This document shows, one piece after another, positions 37,989 to 50,007 of a stretch of 64,000 nt of DNA. A program made the position numbers and the translations under genes. Positions within the stretch are counted from its first letter, which is position 1. Every line of letters starts with the position of its first letter. Origin of the DNA: Pseudomonas fluorescens (lineage in GTDB: Bacteria > Pseudomonadota > Gammaproteobacteria > Pseudomonadales > Pseudomonadaceae); NCBI RefSeq assembly GCF_000802965.1, contig NZ_JSAK01000013.1, positions 1 to 64,000 on the forward strand, in the 5' to 3' direction. The notes under the pieces were generated by a model. That model worked only from the letters and a program-made list of their open reading frames with translations. It ran no database searches and had not been told where the DNA came from.

Positions 37989-38992
37989 TGCGGGCATTGC
38001 CTATGAATAAACCCCTGAAGCTGATGGCATTGGCCGCGTTGGCAGTGCTGGTCGCCAGTTGCTCGACCAGTCGCGCGCCGACGCAGAAATCCACGACCGC
38101 CGTGCGCTCGGCGCCGGGGCTGGACATCAACCGCGCTCACAAGGATGGCGCGCCATGGTGGGATGTCGATGTGTCGCGCATCCCGGATGCCACGCCAACC
38201 CTGCACACCGGCCCGTACAAGGCCAACCCGTACACCGTGCTGGGCAAGACGTACTTCCCGTTGCAAGAATCCAAGACTTACGTTCAATCGGGCACTGCAT
38301 CCTGGTACGGCACCAAGTTCCATGGTCAGAACACCGCCAACGGCGAAGTCTATGACCTCTACGGCATGAGCGCCGCACACAAGACTTTGCCACTGCCGAG
38401 TTACGTTCGGGTGACTAACCTGGACAACAACAAGACCGTGATCCTGCGAGTCAACGACCGCGGGCCGTTCTATTCGGACCGGATCATCGATTTGTCCTAC
38501 GCCGCGGCCAAGAAACTTGGCTATGCCGAAACCGGCACGGCGCGGGTCAAGGTCGAAGGCATTGACCCGCAGCAATACTGGGCAGCCAAGGGGCGTCCGG
38601 CGCCTTTGATGCTCAACGAGCCGCAAGTCGCGCAGAATAGCGCCCCGGTGATTACGTCTAAGGCCGGTACGGTCGAGCAATGGACGCCGCCGCCGCAGCA
38701 ACACGCCGCCGCTGTCGTGCCTGTACAGATCGACACGAAAAAACCATCCGCCGCTGCCACTGGCCAGTACCTGCAAGTAGGTGCTTTCGCCAACCCGGAC
38801 GCTGCCGAACTCTTGAGATCGAAGCTCAGCGGAATGGTGAGCGCTCCGGTGTTCATCAGTTCAATCGTGCGCAATCAACAAACGCTGCATCGGGTACGCC
38901 TGGGGCCAATTGGTTCGCCGGGTGAAATACAGCAAGTGCAGAACAGTGTGCGCCTGGCCAATCTGGGTTCGCCAAGTGTGGTCACCGAGTAA
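37988..38992 (+). CDS. rlpA: Septal ring lytic transglycosylase RlpA (lipoprotein)
   Basis: 334 residues. The signal ends in a lipobox (VLVASC). The double-psi beta-barrel domain shows SGTASWYGTKFHGQNTANGE and RVNDRGPFYSDRIIDLSYAA (catalytic Asp). The C-terminal SPOR domain (about 255-330, QYLQVGAFANPDAAELLRSK) binds denuded glycans at the septum. Its ATG shares a base with the mltB stop (TAATG). A second Met five codons later is an alternative start. Confidence 0.95.
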   Translation: MRALPMNKPLKLMALAALAVLVASCSTSRAPTQKSTTAVRSAPGLDINRAHKDGAPWWDVDVSRIPDATPTLHTGPYKANPYTVLGKTYFPLQESKTYVQSGTASWYGTKFHGQNTANGEVYDLYGMSAAHKTLPLPSYVRVTNLDNNKTVILRVNDRGPFYSDRIIDLSYAAAKKLGYAETGTARVKVEGIDPQQYWAAKGRPAPLMLNEPQVAQNSAPVITSKAGTVEQWTPPPQQHAAAVVPVQIDTKKPSAAATGQYLQVGAFANPDAAELLRSKLSGMVSAPVFISSIVRNQQTLHRVRLGPIGSPGEIQQVQNSVRLANLGSPSVVTE

Positions 38993-39173
38993 TACGTAGG
39001 ACTTGTTTGACGGTTCATCCGCAGTCGGGGATGAATCAGGTTGTTGGCTCGTCGAAGAACAAAAGCCCGGCAAGGGTTGCAGAGTGAACGACTGAACACG
39101 CGATAACCCGTTAGAGGTTATTTGATTAGTTTTTGCCTTCGGGCAAGTTTCCATTAGCGATTTCGAGAGACGG

Positions 39174-40331
39174 ATGAACATCACCACCTTTGCCAAACGC
39201 CTGTGCCTTCTAGTCCCGCTGCTCCTCTCGCCTGCCGCATTCGCGGTCGAGATGATGCCGTCGCCACCGCAACTGGCCGCCAAGGCCTACGTGCTCATGG
39301 ACGCCAGCAGCGGCAACGTGCTGGTCGAGAACAACGGTGACCAGCGTCTGCCGCCAGCCAGCCTGACCAAGCTGATGACGGCTTACATCGCGACCCTGGA
39401 AATCCGTCGCGGCCAGATCGGTGAAAACGATCCGGTCACCGTCAGCGAGAACGCCTGGCGTACCGGCGGTTCGCGGATGTTCATCAAGGTCGGCTCGCAA
39501 GTCACTGTCAGTGACCTGCTGCACGGCATCATCATCCAGTCGGGCAACGACGCCAGTGTTGCGCTCTCCGAGCACATCGCCGGCAGCGAAGACGCGTTCG
39601 CCGACATGATGAACAAAACCGTTGGCGACCTGGGCATGACCAACAGCCACTTCATGAACCCGACCGGTCTGCCGAACCCGGAGCATTACTCGTCGGCTCA
39701 CGACATGGCCGTGCTGGCTCGCGCAATCATTCACGAAGACCCGGCTCACTACGCGATCTACTCGCAGAAAGAGTTTTTCTGGAATGGCATCAAGCAACCT
39801 AACCGTAACCTGCTGCTGTGGCGCGACAAGACTGTCGACGGTCTGAAAACCGGCCACACCGACGAAGCGGGCTACTGCATGGTGTCTTCGGCCGTGCGTG
39901 ATGGCATGCGTCTGATCGCCGTGGTGTTCGGCACCAACAGCGAAGTGGCTCGCGCCGCCGAGACCCAGAAGCTGCTGACCTACGGTTTCCGTTTCTTCGA
40001 AACCCAGACCTTCTACCAGAAAGGCGCCGAGCTGGCTCAGGCTCCTGTCTGGAAAGGCGCGACCAATCAAGTCAAGGCCGGCCTGGCTGAAGACCTGACC
40101 ATGACCCTGCCGAAAGGCCAGCTGAAAAAGCTCGCTGCCAGCATGACCATGAACCCGCAACTGGTCGCACCAATCGCCAAGGGCGACGTGATCGGTAAAG
40201 TCGAAGTCAAACTGGACGACAAGGTGGTGCACAGCGCCGACCTGATCGCTCTGGATGGCGTCGAAGAGGGTGGTATCTTCCGCCGCATGTGGGATAGCAT
40301 CCGTCTATTCTTCTACGGCTTGTTCAACTGA
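39174..40331 (+). CDS. dacA: D-alanyl-D-alanine carboxypeptidase (PBP5/6 type)
   Basis: 385 residues. A signal peptide (to about AAFA) is followed by the S11 peptidase domain with SLTK (PPASLTKLM), SGN (IQSGNDAS) and KTG (VDGLKTGHTDEAGY). The C terminus (MWDSIRLFFYGLFN) is an amphipathic membrane anchor. It trims pentapeptide stems in the periplasm. The 180 nt before it hold a TTCATCC...GGATGAA palindrome with no T run. Confidence 0.96.
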   Translation: MNITTFAKRLCLLVPLLLSPAAFAVEMMPSPPQLAAKAYVLMDASSGNVLVENNGDQRLPPASLTKLMTAYIATLEIRRGQIGENDPVTVSENAWRTGGSRMFIKVGSQVTVSDLLHGIIIQSGNDASVALSEHIAGSEDAFADMMNKTVGDLGMTNSHFMNPTGLPNPEHYSSAHDMAVLARAIIHEDPAHYAIYSQKEFFWNGIKQPNRNLLLWRDKTVDGLKTGHTDEAGYCMVSSAVRDGMRLIAVVFGTNSEVARAAETQKLLTYGFRFFETQTFYQKGAELAQAPVWKGATNQVKAGLAEDLTMTLPKGQLKKLAASMTMNPQLVAPIAKGDVIGKVEVKLDDKVVHSADLIALDGVEEGGIFRRMWDSIRLFFYGLFN

Positions 40332-40415
40332 TAGTGTGCACCTGCATGGCCCCGCGCTCATCCGGCGTGGGGCTATGCCCGTCGCCACGGCTTACGCTTA
40401 CGAGGCCGTTACGCC

Positions 40416-40691
40416 ATGACCGATACCGAAGTAAAGGCGCCTAAGATCGAATTCCCCAACGTTGATTACCCGGTTAAGGTGATCAGCGATACCGGTGTAG
40501 GCAACAAGGACAAGATCATCGAGATCGTCATGAAACACGCGACGATCAACCATGACCGTGTTGATGAGCGCCAAAGCACCAACGGCAAATACACCACGAT
40601 TCAGTTGCACATCGTCGCCACCGACCAGGACCAGCTGTACAACATCAACAGCGAACTGCGGGCTACCGGCTTCGTGCACATGGTGTTGTGA
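40416..40691 (+). CDS. ybeD: YbeD/DUF493 family protein
   Basis: 91 residues. The DUF493 pattern [35 protein letters not shown] and the ACT-like fold ending in [10 protein letters not shown] are present. It sits between dacA and lipB exactly as in E. coli. Function is unknown; an allosteric or lipoate-linked role has been suggested from location. The stop overlaps the lipB ATG. Confidence 0.93.
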   Translation: MTDTEVKAPKIEFPNVDYPVKVISDTGVGNKDKIIEIVMKHATINHDRVDERQSTNGKYTTIQLHIVATDQDQLYNINSELRATGFVHMVL

Positions 40692-41338
40692 TGTCTGGCA
40701 CGCTGGGCTTTCGCGAGCTCGGCCAGATGGCTTACGAGCCGGTCTGGCATGCCATGCAACGGTTTACCAACGAACGCGGCAGCGATGCCGCCGACGAAAT
40801 CTGGCTGGTCGAGCACCCGCCGGTGTTCACCCAGGGTCAGGCCGGCAAGGCCGAGCACTTGTTACTGCCGGGAGATATCCCGGTGGTGCAGGTCGATCGC
40901 GGTGGTCAGGTGACGTATCACGGTCCCGGGCAACTGGTGGCTTATTTGCTGCTGGATGTGCGCAAGCTGGGATTCGGCGTGCGAGACCTGGTGAGCCGCA
41001 TGGAGTCGTGCCTGATCGAGCTGCTCGCCAGCTATGGCGTGACCGCCGCCGCCAAGCCGGATGCGCCGGGTGTCTATGTCGATGGGGCGAAAATCGCTTC
41101 TCTGGGTCTGCGGATCCGCCACGGTTGTTCCTTTCATGGCCTGGCCCTGAACGTGGACATGAACCTGGAACCGTTTCGACGGATTAATCCCTGCGGCTAT
41201 GCCGGGCTGGCGATGACCCAGCTGAGCGATCACGCAGGATCGATTGAATTTGCCGAGGTAAGTGCCCGGCTGCGTGCGCAGCTCGTCAAACACCTCGACT
41301 ATGCTGAGCAGACGACCCTAACGGGCGGAATCGACTGA
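40691..41338 (+). CDS. lipB: Octanoyltransferase
   Basis: 215 residues. It moves octanoate from acyl carrier protein to lipoyl domains, the first step of lipoate synthesis. [40 protein letters not shown] and the catalytic Cys in [13 protein letters not shown] are intact. The ATG at 40691 shares a base with the ybeD stop (TGATG). One nt separates its stop from lipA. Confidence 0.97.
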   Translation: MSGTLGFRELGQMAYEPVWHAMQRFTNERGSDAADEIWLVEHPPVFTQGQAGKAEHLLLPGDIPVVQVDRGGQVTYHGPGQLVAYLLLDVRKLGFGVRDLVSRMESCLIELLASYGVTAAAKPDAPGVYVDGAKIASLGLRIRHGCSFHGLALNVDMNLEPFRRINPCGYAGLAMTQLSDHAGSIEFAEVSARLRAQLVKHLDYAEQTTLTGGID

Positions 41339-41339
41339 T

Positions 41340-42362
41340 ATGACTACTGATGCAGTGCAAACCATGATCCCGACGCAGGATGTCACCGAGCGTCCGGCCC
41401 CGCGTGCCAAGGTTGAAGCCGGCGTAAAGCTGCGCGGCGCCGAGAAGGTTGCACGCATCCCGGTAAAGATCATTCCGACCACTGAGCTGCCGAAAAAGCC
41501 TGACTGGATTCGTGTGCGCATTCCGGTATCTCCGGAAGTCGACCGCATCAAGGCCCTGTTGCGCAAACACAAGCTGCACAGCGTCTGCGAAGAAGCCTCC
41601 TGCCCGAACCTGGGTGAGTGCTTCTCCGGCGGCACCGCGACCTTCATGATCATGGGCGACATCTGTACCCGTCGCTGCCCGTTCTGCGACGTTGGTCACG
41701 GTCGTCCGAAGCCACTGGACGTCAACGAGCCGGAAAGCCTGGCCATCGCCATTGCCGATCTGCGTCTGAAGTACGTGGTAATCACCTCGGTAGACCGCGA
41801 CGACCTGCGTGACGGCGGTGCCCAGCACTTTGCCGACTGCATCCGCGAAATCCGCAAACTGTCGCCGAACGTACAGCTCGAGACCCTGGTTCCGGATTAC
41901 CGTGGCCGCATGGACATCGCCCTGCAAATCACCGCGGCCGAGCCACCGGATGTGTTCAACCACAACCTGGAAACCGTGCCGCGCCTGTACAAGGCTGCGC
42001 GTCCGGGTTCGGATTACCAGTGGTCGCTGACCCTGCTGCAACGCTTCAAGCAAATGATGCCGCACATCCCGACCAAGTCCGGCCTGATGCTGGGTCTGGG
42101 CGAGACCGACGACGAAGTGATCGAAGTCATGAAGCGCATGCGCGAGCACGACATCGACATGCTGACCCTGGGCCAGTACCTGCAACCGTCCCGCAGCCAC
42201 TTGCCGGTGCAGCGCTTCGTGCACCCGGACACCTTCGCCTGGTTCGCCGAGGAAGGTTACAAGATGGGCTTCAAGAACGTTGCTTCGGGTCCGCTGGTGC
42301 GTTCGTCGTACCACGCTGACGAGCAGGCGAAGCTGGTCAAGGCCGAGCTGATGTCGTCCTGA
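41340..42362 (+). CDS. lipA: Lipoyl synthase
   Basis: 340 residues, a radical-SAM enzyme that inserts two sulfurs into octanoyl groups. The auxiliary cluster motif C-X4-C-X5-C ([12 protein letters not shown]) and the SAM cluster C-X3-C-X2-C (CTRRCPFC) are complete. The C-terminal Ser ligand lies in [14 protein letters not shown]. The first about 50 residues are a variable extension. A terminator follows, closing the proA-lipA cluster. Confidence 0.97.
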   Translation: MTTDAVQTMIPTQDVTERPAPRAKVEAGVKLRGAEKVARIPVKIIPTTELPKKPDWIRVRIPVSPEVDRIKALLRKHKLHSVCEEASCPNLGECFSGGTATFMIMGDICTRRCPFCDVGHGRPKPLDVNEPESLAIAIADLRLKYVVITSVDRDDLRDGGAQHFADCIREIRKLSPNVQLETLVPDYRGRMDIALQITAAEPPDVFNHNLETVPRLYKAARPGSDYQWSLTLLQRFKQMMPHIPTKSGLMLGLGETDDEVIEVMKRMREHDIDMLTLGQYLQPSRSHLPVQRFVHPDTFAWFAEEGYKMGFKNVASGPLVRSSYHADEQAKLVKAELMSS

Positions 42363-42378
42363 TCCATCGCATGAGTTT

Positions 42379-42418
42379 AAAACGCCCGCACGGCTTTAGG
42401 CCTTGCGGGCGTTTTTTT
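42379..42418 (+). terminator. Rho-independent terminator after lipA
   Basis: AAACGCCCGCA and TGCGGGCGTTT pair across a 14-nt loop, followed by TTTTTT. It lies about 17 nt beyond the lipA stop. Confidence 0.93.
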
Positions 42419-42532
42419 GTCCCGGATACGGCAACTGCAGTGTTTTTTGTAATCAGCGGCGCAACAAACCCTCTTCTGTTTGTTCCCGTTCCTGATTACT
42501 GTGTGTAGAGGTTTCACGCCAGGGAGATATGG

Positions 42533-43480
42533 ATGACCGCTCGACCGACCCACACCCTTTGCCCTAATGCCCCGGTCCCGCTATTGCCGTCAGAAGGGCA
42601 GATTGGCGTTATCGCACCGGCCGGTCCCGCGGCGCTGGACACGCGTAAAGCGGTGCAATGGATGCGCGCACGGGGCTATACGCTGAAAGTGTTTCCAGGC
42701 GTCTATGAGACCAGTGGCTACCTGGCCGGTAGTGACGACGTGCGGCTCAATGATTTGCACGCCGCGTTCGCCGACCGCGAGGTCGATGCAATCATCTGCC
42801 TGCGCGGCGGCTACGGCACGCCACGGCTGCTCGACCGAATCGACTTCGATCTGTTGCGCAACAACGCCAAGCCGTTCATCGGTTACAGCGACATCACGGC
42901 GTTGCACCTGGCAATCAGCCGCTATGCCGGCTTCGTGACATTCCACGGTCCGCTGCTGAACGCAGACTTGCTGGGAAACCGGCAGCCGCCCACCGAGTTT
43001 TCATTCTTCAACATGCTGAGTGGCGAGGTGAAGGCAGGTAGCGTGCTGGCGCACCCCAAGGCTTATCCGTTGACCACAATCGAGCCTGGCATCGCTCATG
43101 GGCGCTTGTTGGGGGGCAATCTGTCGATGATCGCCGCGACCATGGGCACGCCCTACGAGATCGATGCCGAGGGCGTCATCCTGTTTATCGAAGACATCAA
43201 CGAGCCGCTGTATCGCATCGACCGGTTGCTGACCCATCTGCGGTTGGCGGGCACGCTGCACAAATTGCGCGGGGTTCTGGTGGGGGATGTGGCAGGGGTA
43301 GAGGTGACAGCGCTGGAGCGGTTGCTCAAGCAGACGTTCGAGCCGTTGCAGATTCCAGTACTGTCGGGTTGGCGCAGTGGGCATTGCGACCCGAACCTGA
43401 CGTTGCCGATGGGGGCGTTGGTGAAGCTGGACGCGGGGAACAAGGTGTTGGTGTTGGAGCAGGATGTTGTTACCCGGTAA
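42533..43480 (+). CDS. ldcA: S66-family LD-carboxypeptidase
   Basis: 315 residues. It releases the terminal D-Ala from recycled murein tetrapeptides in the cytoplasm. The N-terminal IGVIAPAGPAALDTRKAVQW, the nucleophile elbow region GYSDITALHLAISR and GGNLSMIAATMGTPYEID fit the S66 family (Ser-Glu-His triad). The ATG at 42533 follows AGGGAG. No signal peptide is present. It complements mpl in murein recycling. Confidence 0.9.
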   Translation: MTARPTHTLCPNAPVPLLPSEGQIGVIAPAGPAALDTRKAVQWMRARGYTLKVFPGVYETSGYLAGSDDVRLNDLHAAFADREVDAIICLRGGYGTPRLLDRIDFDLLRNNAKPFIGYSDITALHLAISRYAGFVTFHGPLLNADLLGNRQPPTEFSFFNMLSGEVKAGSVLAHPKAYPLTTIEPGIAHGRLLGGNLSMIAATMGTPYEIDAEGVILFIEDINEPLYRIDRLLTHLRLAGTLHKLRGVLVGDVAGVEVTALERLLKQTFEPLQIPVLSGWRSGHCDPNLTLPMGALVKLDAGNKVLVLEQDVVTR

Positions 43481-43485
43481 ATAAC

Positions 43486-43564
43486 AAAAAAGATCGCAGC
43501 CTGCGGCAGTTCCTACAGAATTACACGAAACTCTGTAGGAGCTGCCGCAGGCTGCGATCTTTTC
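43486..43564. repeat. Paired REP element between convergent ldcA and transglycosylase genes
   Basis: AAAGATCGCAGCCTGCGGCA faces TGCCGCAGGCTGCGATCTTT, with inner TCCTACAG/CTGTAGGA. It fills the gap between two converging genes and could act as a bidirectional transcript end. Confidence 0.9.
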
Positions 43565-43567
43565 TTT

Positions 43568-44890
43568 TTAGCGGTTACGCAATCCTTCCAGCAACTTGTG
43601 CGTCGGATAACCATCCGCCGGCCAGCCGAATGACTGTTGGGCGCTGCGGATCGCCTTGCGTGTATTGGCGCCGATGATGCCGTCGGCGGTGCCCGCGTCG
43701 TAGTTCTGCGCGCTGAGCAGGTTTTGCAATTCAATTCGCTCGGTGCGGCTCAACGGCAAATCATCCTTCGGCCAGGTGCCGCTGATCAGGCCCCCGCCAT
43801 TGAAGCGCTCGGACAACAGGCTCACCGCCAGGGCGTAGGACGACGAGTTGTTGTACTTGAGGATCGCCCGGAAGTTGTCGAGCACCAGGAATGCCGGACC
43901 ACGATAACCGGCCGGCAGCAACAACGCTGCGGACAGTTGTTCGGTGCCTGGCGGAACCTGGCCGCCGTTAGGCATCATCACGCCCAGTTGCCGCCATTCG
44001 GCGACACTCTTGCGGATCGTGCCATCGGCCAGCACGTAGTTGAAGCTGCTCGGCAGTTGCACTTCGAAGCCCCACGGCTGGCCTTTCTGCCAGCCGGAGC
44101 TTTGCAGGTAATGCGCGGTCGAGGCCAGCGCATCAGCGGTGCTGCCCCAGATATCGCGGCGACCGTCACCATCGAAGTCCACTGCGTGGGTGTTGTAAGT
44201 GGTCGGGATGAACTGCGTCTGGCCCATGGCGCCGGCCCAGGAACCGAGCATTTTCTCGGGTTCGATGTCGCCTTGTTGCAGGATCTGCAGGGCGGCGATC
44301 AATTGCGCGTGGGCGAAGCCGGGACGTCGACCTTCGTAGGCCAGGGTCGCCAGCGAGTTGATCACCGACTTGCTGCCCTGGAACTGGCCGAAATTACTCT
44401 CCATGCCCCACACCGCGACCAGTACCTGACGGTCGACACCATAGCGCTGTTCGATGCTTCGCAGAATGCCGTCGTATTCGCTGATCAGCGCCTGACCTTT
44501 GCGTACGCGCAGGGGGGACAGGGCGCCATCGAGATATTCCCACACCGGTTTTGCGAATTCCGGTTGGCTGCGGTCGGCGCGAATGACGCTGGGGTCGAGG
44601 CTGACGTTGGCAAAGGCCCGGTCGAACAGATCGGCGCGGATGCCGGCGGCCAGAGCGTCCTTGCGGAAACCGGCCTGCCACTCGGCGAAGGTCTGGGTAG
44701 GCTGGATATCGAGATTTTCGCCGCTCGGCACCACAGGCGGGATGACCGCTGGGGCGGTGGCAACGGGGAGTGACTGAATCGGCTGGGCGTCAGCGGCGGT
44801 GGGTTTTTCCGCGCAGGCGACTAGCAAAATGAGGCTGGAGGCAGCAATCAATTGGCGTACGGGCCAACGATGGGAAAGACAAAAGGGCAT
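43568..44890 (-). CDS. Lytic murein transglycosylase with peptidoglycan-binding domain (lipoprotein)
   Basis: 440 residues from the ATG at 44890. The signal ends in LILLVAC, a lipobox, so outer-membrane anchoring is likely. The transglycosylase domain carries the catalytic Glu in VAVWGMESNFGQFQGSKSVI and the AGAMGQTQFIPTTYNTHAVD motif of the MltB family. A C-terminal peptidoglycan-binding domain 1 (about 380-438) follows (LQNLLSAQNYDAGTADGIIG). A start 19 codons earlier is possible. It is the second MltB-type enzyme in the window. Confidence 0.9.
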   Translation of the reverse strand: MPFCLSHRWPVRQLIAASSLILLVACAEKPTAADAQPIQSLPVATAPAVIPPVVPSGENLDIQPTQTFAEWQAGFRKDALAAGIRADLFDRAFANVSLDPSVIRADRSQPEFAKPVWEYLDGALSPLRVRKGQALISEYDGILRSIEQRYGVDRQVLVAVWGMESNFGQFQGSKSVINSLATLAYEGRRPGFAHAQLIAALQILQQGDIEPEKMLGSWAGAMGQTQFIPTTYNTHAVDFDGDGRRDIWGSTADALASTAHYLQSSGWQKGQPWGFEVQLPSSFNYVLADGTIRKSVAEWRQLGVMMPNGGQVPPGTEQLSAALLLPAGYRGPAFLVLDNFRAILKYNNSSSYALAVSLLSERFNGGGLISGTWPKDDLPLSRTERIELQNLLSAQNYDAGTADGIIGANTRKAIRSAQQSFGWPADGYPTHKLLEGLRNR

Positions 44891-44952
44891 GCACAGGTCC
44901 AGGAAGTACGTATCAAGTGCAGACCTTAACATGTTGAGCGGATGCATGCCTT

Positions 44953-45117
44953 TCAGGCCGCCAGAAAGTAAGAAGCCTCCCAGCTATCAGACTGGAAGGC
45001 TTCGCGGCGGTAGCTGCCTTTGCCCTTGCCGGCTCGTTCCTGGCGGCTGCGGAACAATGGCTGGGCGATGATGGATTTGGCCTTGTTGGGGCCGTGTTTG
45101 GACGGCTTTTTGCTCAT
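44953..45117 (-). CDS. arfA: Alternative ribosome-rescue factor ArfA
   Basis: 54 residues from MSKKPSKHG. The core IIAQPLFRSRQERAGKGKGS followed by YRRE...WEAS matches E. coli ArfA (PLFR-x-R, KGKGSY-x-R, WEAS). ArfA recruits RF2 to ribosomes stalled on mRNAs without a stop codon, backing up tmRNA. A strong hairpin lies inside the ORF over codons 39-49, as in E. coli arfA, where truncated mRNA yields the active protein. The full-length product ends FLAA, which resembles the ssrA tag end. A longer start 14 codons upstream is unlikely. Confidence 0.85.
   Translation of the reverse strand: MSKKPSKHGPNKAKSIIAQPLFRSRQERAGKGKGSYRREAFQSDSWEASYFLAA
44972..45003 (-). promoter_or_regulatory. Hairpin within arfA coding sequence (self-truncation signal)
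   Basis: The minus strand reads GAAGCCTTCCAG, loop TCTGATAG, CTGGGAGGCTTC: a 12-bp stem with one G-U pair. It covers arfA codons 39-49 and is followed by a short T-rich stretch, 17 nt before the stop codon. In E. coli such a hairpin is an RNase III or termination site that makes arfA mRNA non-stop, so tmRNA normally destroys the product. Confidence 0.75.
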
Positions 45118-45211
45118 GATGGTCTCTCGCAAGTGATGGGTTTTTGCGGGGCAAATCATCGGCCGAAGTTGGGGTTCTGTCCAGTCCCGCGATGTGTAGG
45201 GAATGATGATC

Positions 45212-45342
45212 TGTGGCGAGGGAGCTTGCTCCCGCTCGGCTGCGGAGCAGTCGTAAACTTGTAAGCGCGTATTAACAGAAAATGCTCGGCGTTTGGTTTG
45301 GGGTTACTTCGTAACCCAGCGGGAGCAAGCTCCCTCGCCACA
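45212..45342. repeat. Paired REP element (GTGGCGAGGGAGC type) between arfA and holA
   Basis: TGTGGCGAGGGAGCTTGCTC faces its complement around an unusually long spacer of about 80 nt that contains ggttacttcgtaacc. No gene is seen in the gap 45118-45349. Confidence 0.9.
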
Positions 45343-45349
45343 AAACGCC

Positions 45350-46387
45350 TTATTCAGCAGGCAACGACAATCTTTGCCCAGCCATCAACAGCGATAACCG
45401 ACTCAAGCTCATCCACGGCGAACCGGCCGCCTGACCTTTGATCTGCGCATCGATGCGCTGCGCTTCGAGCAACAGTTGCGCCCAGCGTTGCGCCGAATAG
45501 CGTTGCAGGGCTTTGCTCATCAGCGGTTTGCGCTTGTCCCAGACCGGCGGTCGCGCCTGGCTGAAGGCTTTGTCCAAGGGCACGCCCTGGCTGTATTGCA
45601 GTGACAAATTAGCCAGCAGGCGCAGTTCCCGGGCCAGGGCCCAGAGAATGACCGGTGGTTCGACACCTTCACCACGCAGCCCTTCAAGCATGCGCAGGGC
45701 ATGGGCGGCTTCACCGTTGAGAATCGCATCGGTCAGCCCGAAGACATCGAAACGCGCGCTGTCGGCTACCGCCGCCTGCACGGTTTCCACGGTGATCTGG
45801 CCTTCTTCGGCCATCAATTTAAGCTTTTCGATTTCCTGGGCCGCGGCCAGCAGGTTGCCCTCGACCCGTGCGGCGATCAGCTCGACAGCGTCCTGGCTGG
45901 CGGAAAGCCCGGCCTGGGATAAACGCTGGCGGATCCAGCTCGGCAGCTGACTGACATCCACCGGCCAGATCTGCACGAACTGGGTTTGCGGGCCTTCGAC
46001 CAGCGCCTTGCCCCACTTGGTTTTCTGCGCACTGCCATCGAGTTTTGGCAGGCTGATCAGCAGCAACGTGTCTTCGGCGGGTCGCGAGCAGTATTCGATG
46101 AGCGCAGCGGCACCTTTGTCACCGGGCTTGCCGGAGGGCAGCCGCAATTCCAGCAGGCGCTTTTCGGCGAACAGCGACATGCTCGCACCGGCTTGCAGCA
46201 ACGTGCCCCAGTCGAAACTGGCGTCGGCGGCAAAGACCTGGCGTTCATCGAAGTCCTGTCGGCGGGCGGCGGCGCGGATAGCGTCGGCGGCTTCCTGGCA
46301 CAGCAAAGGATCATCGCCACTGATGACGTAGACCGGCGCGAGGGCGCCTTGCAGGTGTTTGGCGAGTTGGGCGGGAGCGAGCTTCAT
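45350..46387 (-). CDS. holA: DNA polymerase III subunit delta
   Basis: 345 residues. It is the clamp-loader wrench that opens the beta clamp. The N-terminal MKLAPAQLAKHLQGALAPVY-VISGDDPLLCQEAAD, the segment SMSLFAEKRLLELRLPSGKP and the C-terminal collar region LANLSLQYSQGVPLDKAF are typical. The gene follows leuS and lptE on the same strand, the standard gamma-proteobacterial order. Confidence 0.95.
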   Translation of the reverse strand: MKLAPAQLAKHLQGALAPVYVISGDDPLLCQEAADAIRAAARRQDFDERQVFAADASFDWGTLLQAGASMSLFAEKRLLELRLPSGKPGDKGAAALIEYCSRPAEDTLLLISLPKLDGSAQKTKWGKALVEGPQTQFVQIWPVDVSQLPSWIRQRLSQAGLSASQDAVELIAARVEGNLLAAAQEIEKLKLMAEEGQITVETVQAAVADSARFDVFGLTDAILNGEAAHALRMLEGLRGEGVEPPVILWALARELRLLANLSLQYSQGVPLDKAFSQARPPVWDKRKPLMSKALQRYSAQRWAQLLLEAQRIDAQIKGQAAGSPWMSLSRLSLLMAGQRLSLPAE

Positions 46388-46426
46388 AAGAGAGGGCGAA
46401 CGGGGCGCCTGAGCGCCCCGTAAGTC

Positions 46427-47032
46427 TTACTGCTGCGGCAGTTCGATAGGCGACTGACGCGGCGTTTCCGCTTCAGCCTTGCGCGCCGCTTCCAGTGCCG
46501 CGGCTTCAGCCTTGGCCTTGGCATCGGCGGTCTGCTGCAGCTGATCCAGTTGGGCTGGCGTCAGTTGTTGCAGGCGCAGCATCATCCGCTGAACCAGCTC
46601 GCGACGGGTTTCTGTCCGGGCAGTTGCGGCTTCCTGATCGGAACCTACCAGGTTGTTGCCGTCGTGGATAAAGATTTTCTGCACTTCAAGCTTGTCGCTC
46701 AGCAGGTCCAGGTCGCCCTTGCCGCGAATGTCGTAGTTGAGGACCGTGGTCACCTGGTACTCGCCAGTACGGCCGGCACCGGCGTAGCTGAGGATGCGCT
46801 GGCTTTCCTGCTCATCGGTCAGCACCAGTTTGTACGGTGCGCCGGTATAGACGTTGACGCCGCTGCTTTCCAGCACCTGACGCAGTTGCTTCACGGTTTC
46901 ACCGTAGGAGTTACGCGCGGTCAGGTCGAGTTCCTTGATCGCCAGTTCGGTGGTACCGGTGCCGCGCAGATGGAAACCACAGGCGCTCAGCAGGACCGCA
47001 AGGCCCATCACCAGCAAGTTGCGTTTGATCAT
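46427..47032 (-). CDS. lptE: LPS-assembly lipoprotein LptE
   Basis: 201 residues. The lipobox lies in VLLSACGFHLRGTG. It plugs the LptD barrel in the outer membrane and helps deliver lipopolysaccharide to the surface. The C-terminal tail (after about residue 155) is rich in Ala, Glu and Gln and may be coiled or disordered, as in other Pseudomonas LptE. It sits between leuS and holA. Confidence 0.95.
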   Translation of the reverse strand: MIKRNLLVMGLAVLLSACGFHLRGTGTTELAIKELDLTARNSYGETVKQLRQVLESSGVNVYTGAPYKLVLTDEQESQRILSYAGAGRTGEYQVTTVLNYDIRGKGDLDLLSDKLEVQKIFIHDGNNLVGSDQEAATARTETRRELVQRMMLRLQQLTPAQLDQLQQTADAKAKAEAAALEAARKAEAETPRQSPIELPQQ

Positions 47033-47120
47033 TGTGTTGCTCCCCTTGAAACCATGTGGGCCGATCAGGCGGCCCGAAAGGTTTTACGCGGCGCCAGGCA
47101 TGACCTGGCGCCTGATCCAA

Positions 47121-49886
<2,766 letters not shown>

Positions 49887-50007
49887 TTACGGCCGCGCGT
49901 CTCGCGAAAACGGCTGCGAGGGCCGTTGGTCGCGGCGTTCAGCCGGTTTGTTCATGGAAGCTAAGCTCTAACTGGGGAGTAGGTCTTATCTTCCAATGAG
50001 GTGAGGG

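Noticed and set aside
40348..40376. Terminator after dacA (GCCCCGCGC...GCGTGGGGC)
   Set aside because: Good stem but no T run; it may only slow transcription before ybeD, so it was not listed as a terminator.
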